Numbered from the stretch's first letter, positions 10,701 through 19,000 are shown. The stretch: 64,000 nt of DNA from CAVTLG01 sp963735495 (GCA_963735495.1 CAVTLG010000014.1:930001-994000); one strand, 5' to 3'. The notes: generated by a model not told the origin, from the sequence alone. Made by a program: numbers and translations.

Positions 10701-11086
10701 TGGCGAGCCGCTTGCCTGAGTACATGCTGCCCAGCCTGTTTGTCTGGCTGCCCGCCTTGCCCCTGACGACCAGTGGCAAACTGGATCGCAAGTCCTTGCC
10801 CGATCCCCTCTCCAGCCGAGAGGCCCGCTCCCTCGGCAACGTGCCCAGCTCTGACCTGGAGCGCAGCATCGCGGCGATCTGGCAAGAGGTGCTGCATCTG
10901 CCCAGTTGTGGGGTTCATGACAACTTCTTTGAACTGGGAGGGCACTCTCTGCTGATGATGCAGGTACGCAACAAAATTCAGGAGAGATTGAGTGTGGACC
11001 TCTCTATTCTTGACCTGTTTCGCTTCAGCACGATCCATGCTCTCAGTAATTATATCAGTCATACTAAACTGTCCGTCCGCATTTAA
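7784..11086 (+). CDS. NRPS module C-A-PCP, predicted threonine-activating
   Basis: A second stand-alone elongation module (1100 residues): C domain with HHLITDG (about 175), A domain with TSGSTGQPKG, YGITENTVH, YKTGDLARY and TTSGKLDRKSLP, and a PCP with DNFFELGGHSLL. The ten specificity positions read D-F-W-N-I-G-M-V-H-K, the well-known threonine code. Long stretches match the preceding gene almost base for base; the substrate-binding core differs completely. AGGAGA lies about 6-11 bases before the ATG. A 134-bp gap with no obvious terminator separates it from the previous gene, so one transcript is plausible. By collinearity it would add Thr after Ser. Confidence 0.95.
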   Translation: MSDSERRISEQSNQSSLLQKWRAKQATASAIQQITHHGEEGLFPLSFGQESLWFLQQVQPESASYHIPVARRLYGRLELSHLQRSLTELLRRHWILRTTFEEVDGQPMQRIQPATEFALKLTDGRQLAPQEREDWLVEQATRSYQQPFNLRTGPLFRGELFLLGEQDCVLVLTLHHLITDGWSNGLLLEELGQLYREYVTGEAVSLVEPKYQYVDLVAWQRQRFQEGALANDLTYWREALEGAPAQLDLPVDHRRPAVASAAGAQYSFSFSKHTELGMQEFAYQEGATSTMLLLAGLSMLLSRYTNQKDILIGMPVFNRPRTEMDQALGSFVNTVIVRISLEEQPSFRVLLQRVRRALLRATEHQEYPFEKVVEALRPERSTDSSPLFQVMLSVGAFTDIQTEWAGITTTPYEYEIRRSSVDFDVTLEVVRQTEGTRLSLLYRTDLFEASSIERMGTHFSQLLEAALAQPDAPVGSLSLLSLAEQAQVLQDWNATQVAYPGPHTLVALFEAQVQRSPEAVSLSFQSEHLSYSELNARANQLAHYLLRQHLPLETLVGLALERSLDLVIALLAVVKAGGAYLPLDPHYPAARLQAMWEDAQMPWIVSRTELSDRFAGCSASLLRLDEAAAQIQQEPRTNSQRPIQPEQLAYVIYTSGSTGQPKGVLVTHANVSRLFHASQPTYQFQPNDAWSFFHSPNFDFSVWEIWGALLYGGRLVVVPPETSRAPDAFYDLLERESVTVLNQTPSAFYQLMHVEANRTLTLDLALRLVIFGGEALDFPRLKPWFERHPQEAPRLVNMYGITENTVHVTYYPLRRDDSEEGSGSLIGRPLPDLCVLLLDQQGQLVPVGVPGEIHVGGAGVARGYLNRQELTAQRFIWYRPQGHEQMRLYKTGDLARYLADGTLEYLGRIDQQVKLRGFRIELGEIEAVLAQLEQVRECAVLLHRFAADDQRLVAYVVAATGAEAEEAVVRHWLASRLPEYMLPSLFVWLPALPLTTSGKLDRKSLPDPLSSREARSLGNVPSSDLERSIAAIWQEVLHLPSCGVHDNFFELGGHSLLMMQVRNKIQERLSVDLSILDLFRFSTIHALSNYISHTKLSVRI

Positions 11087-11142
11087 CAGCAGTCAATTGT
11101 GAACTCCTGGCAGTGACATTTCGGAGAGGAAATAACAGTTCT

Positions 11143-14100
11143 ATGGAAAATCAAAACCCGGAAGCAGATTTGGGTAGTATTGCCATTATTGCTATGGCTG
11201 GACGTTTCCCCCAATCTCAAACACTTGGCGAGTTCTGGCAAAAGCTCTGTGATGGGGAAGAGTCTGTTACCTTCTTATCACCTGACGAAGACCGCGCGCT
11301 GGCTTCCGACCCGACACTGCGTAATAACCCTCATTATGTACCAGCAGGGGCTTTTCTAGAAAATATTGATCTTTTTGATGCCTCCTTCTTTGGTTATACC
11401 ATGCGTGAGGCTCAGATTATCGATCCGCAACATCGCCTTTTACTTGAGTGTGCCTGGGAGGTGCTAGAGCAGGCTGGCTATGATACACATCAGTATCCGG
11501 GCCGTATTGGAGTCTATGCTGGAGCCAGTGCAAGCATCTACCAGTTATATCATATTTATCCAAATCGCGAATTGGAAAAGTCAATGGGCGGCTTCCAGAT
11601 GATGCTAGGAAATGACAGAGACTTCCTCGCCACGCGGCTGGCCTATAAACTTGGCTTGAAAGGGCCAGCTATCACCGTCCAGACTGGCTGTTCCACCTCA
11701 TTAACAGCGGTAGCTCTGGCTACGCAGAGTTTGCTTGGTTATCAATGCGATATGGCTCTGGCAGGAGGAGTTTCAGTGACTGCATTGAAAGCCGCGGGAT
11801 ACATATATGAGGCCGGGGGAGTGAGTTCCCCCGATGGGCATTGCCGCGCCTTCGATGCTAATGCGCAGGGCACGTTTTTCGGCAACGGATTTGGCCTGGT
11901 GCTCTTAAAACGCCTGGAAGATGCCCTGGCTGACAACGATCAGATTTATGCTGTTATTAAAGGTATTGCCATTAACAACGACGGAGATCTCAAAGCTGGC
12001 TACACTGCTCCAAGTATCGAAGGTCAAGCCGAAGTCATTGCTGAGGCTTTAGAATTGGCCGGTGTGCATCCAGAAACTATTGGCTACGTGGAGACACACG
12101 GTACAGGTACACGTTTAGGTGATCCTATCGAGATAGCAGCTTTAACGCGTGCTTTTCAAGAAAAAACTCAAAAAAGGACTTTCTGTGCGATTGGTTCTGT
12201 CAAGACAAACGTTGGTCACCTGGATGCTGCTGCCGGAGTGGTTGGGATCATCAAAGCTGGTCTGGTCTTGAAATACAAAGTAATTCCTCCTAGCCTGAAC
12301 TTTACCCGGCCAAACCCAGAGATAGACTTTGCCAACAGTCCCTTCTATGTCAACACACAGCTCACCCCCTGGATAGAGGGAGAAATGCCACGTCGGGCTG
12401 GAGTTAGTTCTTTTGGTATTGGCGGTACTAATGTCCATGCTATTCTAGAGGAGGCTCCACTCATCGAGGCTAGCCAGGAGGAGCGCGCCCCTGTTTTGCT
12501 AGTGCTCTCAGCCAAAACTGCCTCAGCCCTCGAAGCCAGTACCAATAATCTTGTCGCTTATCTGCAAGAACATCCTGAACTGGTCGGGGCCGATGTTGCC
12601 TGGACTCTACAGCTAGGAAGACGTGCCTTTGCTTATAGGCGTATTGTAGTTGGAGAAACATTGCAAGAAGCACTCCACTATCTTCAGACGCGCGATCCTC
12701 AGAAGGTATTCTCAGACGTCCAAAAAGCTGGAGATATCTCGCTCGCTTTTCTCTTTCCCGGTCAAGGAGTAGAGCACCTCCATATGGGGCGGCAGTTCTA
12801 TACCGAAATACCAATATATCGACAGTGGATAGATCGTTGTGCGGAATTGCTCTTCCCTTTGCTAAATTTGGATATCCGCCATGTCCTTTTTGCCTCAGAG
12901 GAGGACGCTGCCAAGGCTGAGCAACTATTGGCTCAACCACAAATGGTACAAGTAACACTATTTGTTACTGCATATGCCCTTGCCAAACTCTTGCAAGATC
13001 TGGGTCTACAACCAGCAGCAATGCTTGGTCATAGCCTGGGTGAGTACGTCGCTGCCTGTCTGGCCGATGTCATCTCGTTAGAAGATGCTCTCTTTCTCGT
13101 TGTAGAACGGGGTCGTCTGGTTCAAGATATTATGTTGCCAGGAGCCATGTTAAGTGTTAGTTTGTCTGAAGATGAGACCAGCAAACACCTGAATGCTGAC
13201 CTTTCTCTGGCAGCGATTAATGGGCCCAGACTCTGTACAATAGCAGGATCAGAGGCAGCTATTATTGAACTAGCGCAACAGCTTACGGAGGAGGGGATTG
13301 AACATCGCCGTCTCCACGTTATGCGTGCCTTCCATTCAACTATGATCGAGCCAATACAAGACCATTTCCGGCAAGTTTTGCTCAAGATTCGATTACAGGC
13401 CCCACGATTGCCCTACATTTCCTGCGCGACTGGTACCTGGATCAGTGCGGATGAAGCGACCGATCCCGAATACTGGGTCAGACATCTACGCCAGCCTGTT
13501 CGTTTCTCCCAGGCCCTTCAGACCCTCTTACAGCAGCCCGGTTGCATTGCTGTTGAGGTTGGACCTCGTCAAACTATGTTGGCTCTACTCAAACTCCATA
13601 TACAGGCGGGTCAAAGGCAATCCTTCCTGTCTGTTCCTACGCTGGGCCATCGGTCCGATCAGCAGTCTTCGGATCAAATCATGCTCTGGCAATCACTGGG
13701 CAAGCTCTGGCTAGCTGGAGTCAACATCCACTTTGCCAAGCTGTACACCAGAGCTAGACAGCGCACCTTATTGCCCACCTACCCTTTTGAGAGGCAGCGT
13801 TTCTGGATCCCGGAATATACATTCCATTCTCCAGATATGAACCCGGACCTCGTCTCAACTATTGCCGAGGAAAATGTTCTGAACGAAAATGGGGATGCCG
13901 TCTCAATGCGTGCCTACTTGTCGAATGTCTATGCAGCTCCGAATACTGCCACCGAGCAGAAAGTTGCTGAGATCTGGCAAGAATATCTCGGAATCAGTGA
14001 CATTGGTATTTACGACAATTTTTTTGAGCTGGGAGGACATTCGTTATTAGCTACTCGACTGATTGCCAAGCTTCGTAATGTCTTCCAGATAGAGCTGACG

Positions 14101-14388
14101 GAGCGAAGTCTTTATCAACACCAAACTATTGCCGCTCTCAGTGAAACGATAGACCAAGATCAGCGGAGGCTGCAACCGCTGTTCCCAGTTTCTCGTGACC
14201 AATTGGTCACGAGAAACTGGGAACAATTGTTCCCAGTTTCATGGAACCAACAATGGCGTTGGGTATGCGATCAACAACATCCTGAGCAGGCTTCTATCAA
14301 CACTATCGTCTTCGCCTGGGAACTCGTCGGACCACTCGATAGGGCACTTTTTGAGAAAAGCGTACAAGAATTAGCTCGAACGGCATGA
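11143..14388 (+). CDS. PKS module KS-AT-ACP with start of a C domain; frameshifted at 3' end
   Basis: ATG 11143 is preceded by GGAGAGGA at a good distance, so it is preferred over GTG 11113. Ketosynthase: QTGCSTS (Cys about 183; Gly replaces the usual Ala), ETHGTGT, KTNVGHLDAA. Acyltransferase: FLFPGQG, GHSLGEY (Ser about 631), and RAFH where malonyl-type ATs usually read HAFH. ACP: NFFELGGHSLLATR (Ser about 967). A condensation domain then begins (LFPVSWNQQW). The frame ends in TGA at 14386-14388, after LARTA. Reading on in the next frame gives the expected RHETLRTTF, so one extra base near 14379-14380 breaks the gene. The intact form would have run to 15550. There are no reductive domains. 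Confidence 0.9.
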   Translation: MENQNPEADLGSIAIIAMAGRFPQSQTLGEFWQKLCDGEESVTFLSPDEDRALASDPTLRNNPHYVPAGAFLENIDLFDASFFGYTMREAQIIDPQHRLLLECAWEVLEQAGYDTHQYPGRIGVYAGASASIYQLYHIYPNRELEKSMGGFQMMLGNDRDFLATRLAYKLGLKGPAITVQTGCSTSLTAVALATQSLLGYQCDMALAGGVSVTALKAAGYIYEAGGVSSPDGHCRAFDANAQGTFFGNGFGLVLLKRLEDALADNDQIYAVIKGIAINNDGDLKAGYTAPSIEGQAEVIAEALELAGVHPETIGYVETHGTGTRLGDPIEIAALTRAFQEKTQKRTFCAIGSVKTNVGHLDAAAGVVGIIKAGLVLKYKVIPPSLNFTRPNPEIDFANSPFYVNTQLTPWIEGEMPRRAGVSSFGIGGTNVHAILEEAPLIEASQEERAPVLLVLSAKTASALEASTNNLVAYLQEHPELVGADVAWTLQLGRRAFAYRRIVVGETLQEALHYLQTRDPQKVFSDVQKAGDISLAFLFPGQGVEHLHMGRQFYTEIPIYRQWIDRCAELLFPLLNLDIRHVLFASEEDAAKAEQLLAQPQMVQVTLFVTAYALAKLLQDLGLQPAAMLGHSLGEYVAACLADVISLEDALFLVVERGRLVQDIMLPGAMLSVSLSEDETSKHLNADLSLAAINGPRLCTIAGSEAAIIELAQQLTEEGIEHRRLHVMRAFHSTMIEPIQDHFRQVLLKIRLQAPRLPYISCATGTWISADEATDPEYWVRHLRQPVRFSQALQTLLQQPGCIAVEVGPRQTMLALLKLHIQAGQRQSFLSVPTLGHRSDQQSSDQIMLWQSLGKLWLAGVNIHFAKLYTRARQRTLLPTYPFERQRFWIPEYTFHSPDMNPDLVSTIAEENVLNENGDAVSMRAYLSNVYAAPNTATEQKVAEIWQEYLGISDIGIYDNFFELGGHSLLATRLIAKLRNVFQIELTERSLYQHQTIAALSETIDQDQRRLQPLFPVSRDQLVTRNWEQLFPVSWNQQWRWVCDQQHPEQASINTIVFAWELVGPLDRALFEKSVQELARTA
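14180..14225. repeat. 46-bp perfect palindrome inside the ACP-C linker
   Basis: The two arms pair without mismatch from the AATT centre (14201-14204) out to 14180 and 14225. The 12-base word GTTCCCAGTTTC occurs at 14181-14192 and again at 14229-14240, so 48 bp (16 codons) looks like an in-frame insertion that duplicated the codons for LFPVS in the condensation-domain C1 motif. Confidence 0.9.
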
Positions 14389-14413
14389 AACGCTGCGGAC
14401 AACCTTCGTACTT

Positions 14414-15550
14414 ATGGAGGGAACGTTATACCAGAAAATAGTTCCAGAACTCCATGTTTCGGTGCCTATGATCGACTTGACCTCTTTGCGGGAAGATAGA
14501 AGAGATGAGGAAATGCTCAGACTAGCCCGTGAACAGAGTCAGATAGCATTTGATATGCTCTCGTCATCTCCACTTTGGAAGATGACGTTATATAAGCTGG
14601 CTGAGGATCGATACGCTTGGACAACTCTGGCACACCAGAGTATTTGGGATGGTCCTTCGCTGTTTAGCGTCGCTGCTGACATGAAACTCTTCCTGGATGC
14701 ACGAAATCAAGGCCTTCCCTGGAAATCTTCTCAGCTTCCCGTTCAGTTTGTTGACTGGGTCCATTGGGAACGGAGTCATTTTCAGGGAGAGGTGCTAGAA
14801 GCAAGTGCCCAATATTGGCGAGAGAAACTCGCGGGAGATCTCACTCCATTACTTCTTCCCACTGACCGCCCACGTACCCAGGAATTTGCTTTCACTAATG
14901 TACAAGAATTCAAATTTTCTAACCCGCTCAATAGCCAGCTCAAAGTGTTGGCCAAAGAACAGAGTGCAACGCTCTATACAGTGCTCTTAGCACTATTTAA
15001 AACGTTCTGTAACATTTATGCAAATGCAGAAGATGTAATCGTATGTACCATGGTTGCCAACCGATTACAATCTGAGTTAGAGCCTATGGTCGCTCCTTTG
15101 GCGAATACGGTACCTTTGCGTACTAACTTGCACGGAAATCCTACCTTTCTAGAAATTGTAGCCCGTGTAAAGGAAACAGTCCTTGGGGCGACCATGCATA
15201 AAGATTTGCCTCTTGCTAAAGTTCTTGAGGAAAGTCGTCCTGATCTCTATGTGACACATGATCCCTTTAACTGGTCACTGATAGTGCAGTACGAAGGCAC
15301 TCCATATCCTGAGTTAGGCAATTTGACCTATGGACGCCGTTTCTGGACTCGGAGAGCATTGGCCGAGACGTACATTGCCATTGTGGACTGTGGGGAATAC
15401 ATTTCTCTTGCCTGGGAGTATGATCTGCACCTCTTCAATGATGAGACAGTGGCGAAAATGATTCTGGCCTATCGTACATTAGCAGAGCAAGTTATAGCCG
15501 ATCCAAAAAAGACATTGGCAGAACTCTCTGCCACACTGTCGATAGCTTGA
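14414..15550 (+). CDS. Remainder of terminal NRPS condensation domain (downstream of frameshift)
   Basis: This is the rest of the C domain begun at the end of the preceding gene; the readable frame starts at about 14381 with RHETLRTTF, before the first ATG. The catalytic motif HHxxxDG reads HQSIWDG here, so the second, catalytic His is Gln. LPLAKVLEESRPD and the usual C-terminal features remain. Nothing follows it in the cluster: no A, PCP, TE or reductase domain. It may be a terminal condensation-like release domain or a degenerate leftover. The ATG at 14414 is an artefact of the frameshift. Confidence 0.8.
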   Translation: MEGTLYQKIVPELHVSVPMIDLTSLREDRRDEEMLRLAREQSQIAFDMLSSSPLWKMTLYKLAEDRYAWTTLAHQSIWDGPSLFSVAADMKLFLDARNQGLPWKSSQLPVQFVDWVHWERSHFQGEVLEASAQYWREKLAGDLTPLLLPTDRPRTQEFAFTNVQEFKFSNPLNSQLKVLAKEQSATLYTVLLALFKTFCNIYANAEDVIVCTMVANRLQSELEPMVAPLANTVPLRTNLHGNPTFLEIVARVKETVLGATMHKDLPLAKVLEESRPDLYVTHDPFNWSLIVQYEGTPYPELGNLTYGRRFWTRRALAETYIAIVDCGEYISLAWEYDLHLFNDETVAKMILAYRTLAEQVIADPKKTLAELSATLSIA

Positions 15551-15565
15551 GCTAGAAACAGTAAG

Positions 15566-15605
15566 GAGGGGGAATACTAGAAAATGTTCTAGAAAATCGC
15601 CCCTC
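15566..15605. terminator. Nested stem-loop after the NRPS-PKS cluster
   Basis: GAGGGG at 15566-15571 pairs with CCCCTC at 15600-15605. Inside it, CTAGAA at 15577-15582 pairs with TTCTAG at 15587-15592 around a 4-base loop. It lies just after the last biosynthetic stop codon. There is no T-run, so termination is a guess. Confidence 0.4.
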
Positions 15606-15707
15606 ACACCAAGCTAAACCTTGATTCATACTCATTCAGCATCACCAAAAGTGAACCACTAAATCTTCGGATTTACAATTATAAGGCACGGCAAGGGAGT
15701 AAAGTCT

Positions 15708-15833
15708 ATGAAACGTAGAGAATTTTTGCTCGGTGCAGGCGTATTGGGCGCTTGCGCAATCTCTGGTGAGCTAGCTTTTAGCGACATACGATCAGCGCAT
15801 GCAGATGTCTCAGCTTCCGCGTTTCTCAGATAA
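15708..15833 (+). pseudogene. Orphan Tat-type leader peptide ORF (41 aa), truncated gene
   Basis: The ORF begins MKRREFLLGAG, a twin-arginine motif with a hydrophobic stretch and an Ala-His-Ala-type cleavage region (SAHADVSASA). It stops after 41 residues, at the point where the convergent gene ends. AAGGGAG lies upstream as a ribosome site. A Tat leader normally heads a folded redox or hydrolase protein. Here the mature part is gone, so this is probably the 5' stump of a gene cut by rearrangement. Confidence 0.5.
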
Positions 15834-16683
15834 TTTGCCACGCTGCCAAGCGCGTGCAGCGAGTTGCCTTTCTCTCATAAGTTGGCGTGGCATCCTCACA
15901 AAGGAGATCCCGGCTTGGTTCGTTCTTTAGCTCATCTAATTGTGATACCTGCGCCATTTTATGTGGTACAAAATTATGGCTCTTCTGGAGCGGCTTCCGA
16001 GAAGATTGGTATATTACATTAACTCTGCCTTGTTTTACGTATTCCCGCGCAATTTCTACATTATGTTGATGTTTAGCATAGTAACGAAAGTGCCTGTTTG
16101 GAGAATCGCGGAAGATGCGTTTGAGTGCAGATGTTGGATACACACATTCATCGGGTTTCCCAGGATTATGGTCTAAACGGCGTATTTGGCGAGAATTTGT
16201 TGAAATAAGGTTACACAATATATTATGATCGCTTAATAACCATCCATCTAATTCATAGCAAATACATACTAATGTTAGTAAATCCTCACTACTAGTACTT
16301 TGAGGAGCACTTTCTTCTGCAAACGGGAATTTATATTGCTGAGCGAGTTTATGAGATTGATCAAGTAAATGTTCAGGTAAGTATTCAGATTTGCAAAGTA
16401 AATTGAGAAGCTCTCCACACTGTTCGCGGCGATTAGCTTTAGCTGATTGTTGACTTTTCACGCCCAACTGTCCTCCTAGAGGAAGCAAGTCCCAAAGAAT
16501 TAAAACTCTCTCGACGCTTAATTTGGCAAACATACCAGCTAGCTCTAAATCTGCGGCTCTAAAGATAACAGCTTTATCAACCCCTTTTATGAAAAAGTCG
16601 ACACCCGGAAACCAATCCCTAAGCAATACCTCGAGAGTTGGTTGATCTGAGAACTCTCCTTCACACAAAATCCCTATTCTCAT
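15826..16683 (-). CDS. DUF4276 family protein (TOPRIM-like, putative defence-associated)
   Basis: 285 residues. The N-terminus MRIGILCEGEFSDQPTLEVL and the central ELDGWLLSD match the pattern of DUF4276 proteins, which carry a TOPRIM-like fold with an acidic residue after strand 1 (Glu9) and often sit beside AAA ATPase genes in defence loci. GGGAAG precedes the ATG. No ATPase partner is present: downstream is the Tat stump, upstream an IS66 remnant. The C-terminal 60 residues are basic and look unstructured. The lower GC of this gene compared with its neighbours suggests transfer. Family assignment is from motif memory, so moderate. Confidence 0.6.
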   Translation of the reverse strand: MRIGILCEGEFSDQPTLEVLLRDWFPGVDFFIKGVDKAVIFRAADLELAGMFAKLSVERVLILWDLLPLGGQLGVKSQQSAKANRREQCGELLNLLCKSEYLPEHLLDQSHKLAQQYKFPFAEESAPQSTSSEDLLTLVCICYELDGWLLSDHNILCNLISTNSRQIRRLDHNPGKPDECVYPTSALKRIFRDSPNRHFRYYAKHQHNVEIAREYVKQGRVNVIYQSSRKPLQKSHNFVPHKMAQVSQLDELKNEPSRDLLCEDATPTYERKATRCTRLAAWQII

Positions 16684-16839
16684 ATTTCTTCCCTAATACT
16701 CCTATGAAGATATTGGTTAGTATATAGATCGCCTATGGCCATTCGGTCTAAAACAACATCGAGTCCTTCCAACTTACTTCCTTCCGAAAAAGTGACATTT
16801 TGCTCCTTCCTATCACAAAGAATGATATTTTCTAGTAAC

Positions 16840-17060
16840 TAGTCAGGTCTGCAAGAAGGAGGGAAGGAAAGGATGGCCCCGCAACGTTGCCTCCAAGGCC
16901 GAAAAGACGTGCTGACCTTGCTTGCGCAAAGTGGACACATAGCCACGAATGCGGGCAAAGGCGATGGCCCCGTCATCGCTACGGAACGTCCCGGAGACCT
17001 TTTGCTGAACTTTGACCATCCGCACATCTTGCTCAGCGAGATTGTTGGATGAGGACCGCT
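16840..17060 (-). pseudogene. IS66-family transposase, C-terminal remnant
   Basis: On the minus strand the reading NNLAEQDVRMVKVQQKVSG continues through SDDGAIAFARIRGY to a stop near 16843. This is the conserved C-terminal end of IS66-type transposases, including the Glu of the DDE triad in NLAEQD. Upstream (17060-17320) the frame is lost and no transposase sequence can be read. It is a dead fragment. Confidence 0.75.
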
Positions 17061-17389
17061 CTCAACTGCGCATGGGTCATGCTCCTCATCTGCTCGCTCT
17101 GCTCAATAACACGGCGATTGGTTTGCTGGCCCGACAAGGGCTGGACAATCGCCCCGTGCTCAGCGGACGTTTGACTACCAGTTCGACAAAGCTTTAGCTC
17201 ATCTGGTCGCTTGAGAAAGGGTGGGGGACTTTGCAACAGCCCTGCGGCCCTGACCCTTGCTGCTTGCTTCATCTCATTAATAATGATATGATAGCGAAAC
17301 TGTTCTATATTATGTTTCACTCTGTGGCAATGATGCCCTTTATGTGAGGATATTAAGTTATTGTTCCGAGGAAGCTCAAAGGAGTGTTT

Positions 17390-18271
17390 ATGAAAATTGG
17401 CATCGGCTTACCAGCTCACGTACCGGGAGTGCAAGGGTCACTCGTACTCGAATGGGCAAAACAAGCAGAAGCAGCCGCATTCTCGAGTCTTGGCGTCATT
17501 GACCGCATCGTATACAAGAACTACGAACCACTGATCACGCTGGCAGCCGCAGCAGCGGTAACGCAGCGTGTGCATCTGATGACCACAGTGCTGCTCGCGC
17601 CCTTGCGCAGTGCAGGCTTGCTGGCGAAGCAGAGCGCCACTGTTGACGTACTTTCCAACGGCAGGCTAACGCTGGGTCTGGGAGTCGGTGCGCGTGAGGA
17701 CGACTACCTCGCCGTCTCGTCGGTGATGCGCAATCGTGGTGAGCGCCTGGAGGAGCAGCTTGAGATTATGACGCGTATCTGGTCTGGTCAGGCTATGAAT
17801 AATGAAGTCGGGCTGATTGGTCCGCGCCCGATGCAAACGGGCGGTCCCAAAGTGCTGTTGGGGGGATATTCCGCTCCGGCGGTGCAACGTGTCGGACGCT
17901 GGGGAAACGGCTGGATGGCCGGTGGTAGCAATCTGCAAGAGATAGATCAGCTTTTCCGTGAAGCCGAGCGCGTCTGGCAGCAGGCCGGTCGAGCAGGTAA
18001 GCCGTATCTGGTCGGTGGTAGTTATTTCGGGCTCGGCCCCGACGTGGTTGAACGTGGTGGAGCCTATATTTTTGACTACCACTCATTTTTAGGTGAGGCG
18101 GCGCATGAGGAGGCACAGCAGCGAATACGAGCCACCCCATTTACACCAGAAGCAATACGCCAGCTTGCCAAAGCCTATGAAGATATCGGAACGGACGAAT
18201 TGATGCTCTGGCCTACCCTGGCTGATCTCGATCAGATACAGCGCCTTGCTGAAGTAGTCGCAGGGCTGTGA
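17390..18271 (+). CDS. LLM-class flavin-dependent oxidoreductase
   Basis: 293 residues from ATG 17390, which is preceded by AAAGGAG; the GTG two codons earlier overlaps that site. It opens with MKIGIGLPAH, followed by a TIM-barrel luciferase-like pattern (LTLGLGVGAREDDY, about residues 95-108; KVLLGGYS). Such enzymes use FMNH2 or F420H2. The substrate cannot be read from the sequence. It is a single intact gene between two clusters of IS remnants, so it may have moved with them. Confidence 0.85.
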   Translation: MKIGIGLPAHVPGVQGSLVLEWAKQAEAAAFSSLGVIDRIVYKNYEPLITLAAAAAVTQRVHLMTTVLLAPLRSAGLLAKQSATVDVLSNGRLTLGLGVGAREDDYLAVSSVMRNRGERLEEQLEIMTRIWSGQAMNNEVGLIGPRPMQTGGPKVLLGGYSAPAVQRVGRWGNGWMAGGSNLQEIDQLFREAERVWQQAGRAGKPYLVGGSYFGLGPDVVERGGAYIFDYHSFLGEAAHEEAQQRIRATPFTPEAIRQLAKAYEDIGTDELMLWPTLADLDQIQRLAEVVAGL

Positions 18272-18323
18272 TAGTACGTCAGAGCGACCACAAAGGGTCG
18301 CCCTGACCTAGGGCAATCGCATC

Positions 18324-18553
18324 TAATTAACCCCATCGAGAACACGGAGGAGATACGTATGATCCCAACCAGCCTTGAGCCGCTTGGCATGGATGCCGAC
18401 CCGCGATGTTTTCTCCTATCGCAAGAGATTCAACGTGATGTGGCGTAACACGGCCAGATTCTCATCAGCATGGCCAATGCGCACGCATGAGTCATCTTCG
18501 CGAAAAGCGACGTCCAGCACCCAATGGAGGCTGTTTTCAATCCCCCATCTGAC
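18324..18553 (-). pseudogene. ISAs1-family transposase, C-terminal remnant
   Basis: The minus strand reads WGIENSLHWVLDVAFREDDS, then RIGHADENLAVLRH, HAKRLKAGWD and a stop at 18324-18326. This is the typical C-terminus of ISAs1 transposases. An in-frame TAG (18416-18418, after LNLLR) interrupts it, most simply a CAG to TAG change. The fragment abuts the IS3 fragment in the same frame, separated only by its TGA. Confidence 0.75.
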
Positions 18554-19000
18554 TCATTGTTCATCTCGCTGCTCACTCATCGACCAGCCAACCACGCGTC
18601 GTGAGCACACATCGAGGATGGCAGCAAGATACAGCCAGCCTTCCTGTGTCCAAATCGCGATGATATCGGTCAGCCATTTCTGGTTTGGTTCGGCTGCCTC
18701 AAACTGTTGCTTGAGCAGGTTGGGAGCCACGGGATCACGGTGCCGACTATCCGTGGTTACAACCCGACGGCGTTTGCTTTTGACACAGAGTCCTTGCTCG
18801 CGCATGAGACGGGCCACGTGCTTGCGGGAGCTGAGTCGCCCACGGTCACGCAGTTCCACCTGAATGCGCGGACTTCCATACGTTTGCCAGGTGTCCTTAT
18901 AGATCTCTTGAATCTGCTCCACAAGGGCTTCATCCTGTAGTTGGTGGTGGGAAGGCAAGCGTAATCGCCAACACCTTCGCTTGCGCATTTTGTTGGGCAA
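18554..19000 (-). pseudogene. IS3-family transposase OrfB, 3'-truncated
   Basis: 148 residues carrying the HTH_21 region (YGSPRIQVELRDRG, SSRKHVARLMREQGL) and the start of the integrase core with two of the three catalytic acids (WLTDIIAIW and AAILDVCSRRVVGW). The reading ends before the third acidic residue, where ISAs1 sequence takes over. It is non-functional, evidently joined to another element by recombination or nested insertion. Confidence 0.85.

Noticed and set aside
17033..17320. 95-residue minus-strand ORF next to the IS66 scrap
   Set aside because: It is out of frame with the transposase reading and shows no transposase motif; probably decayed DNA.
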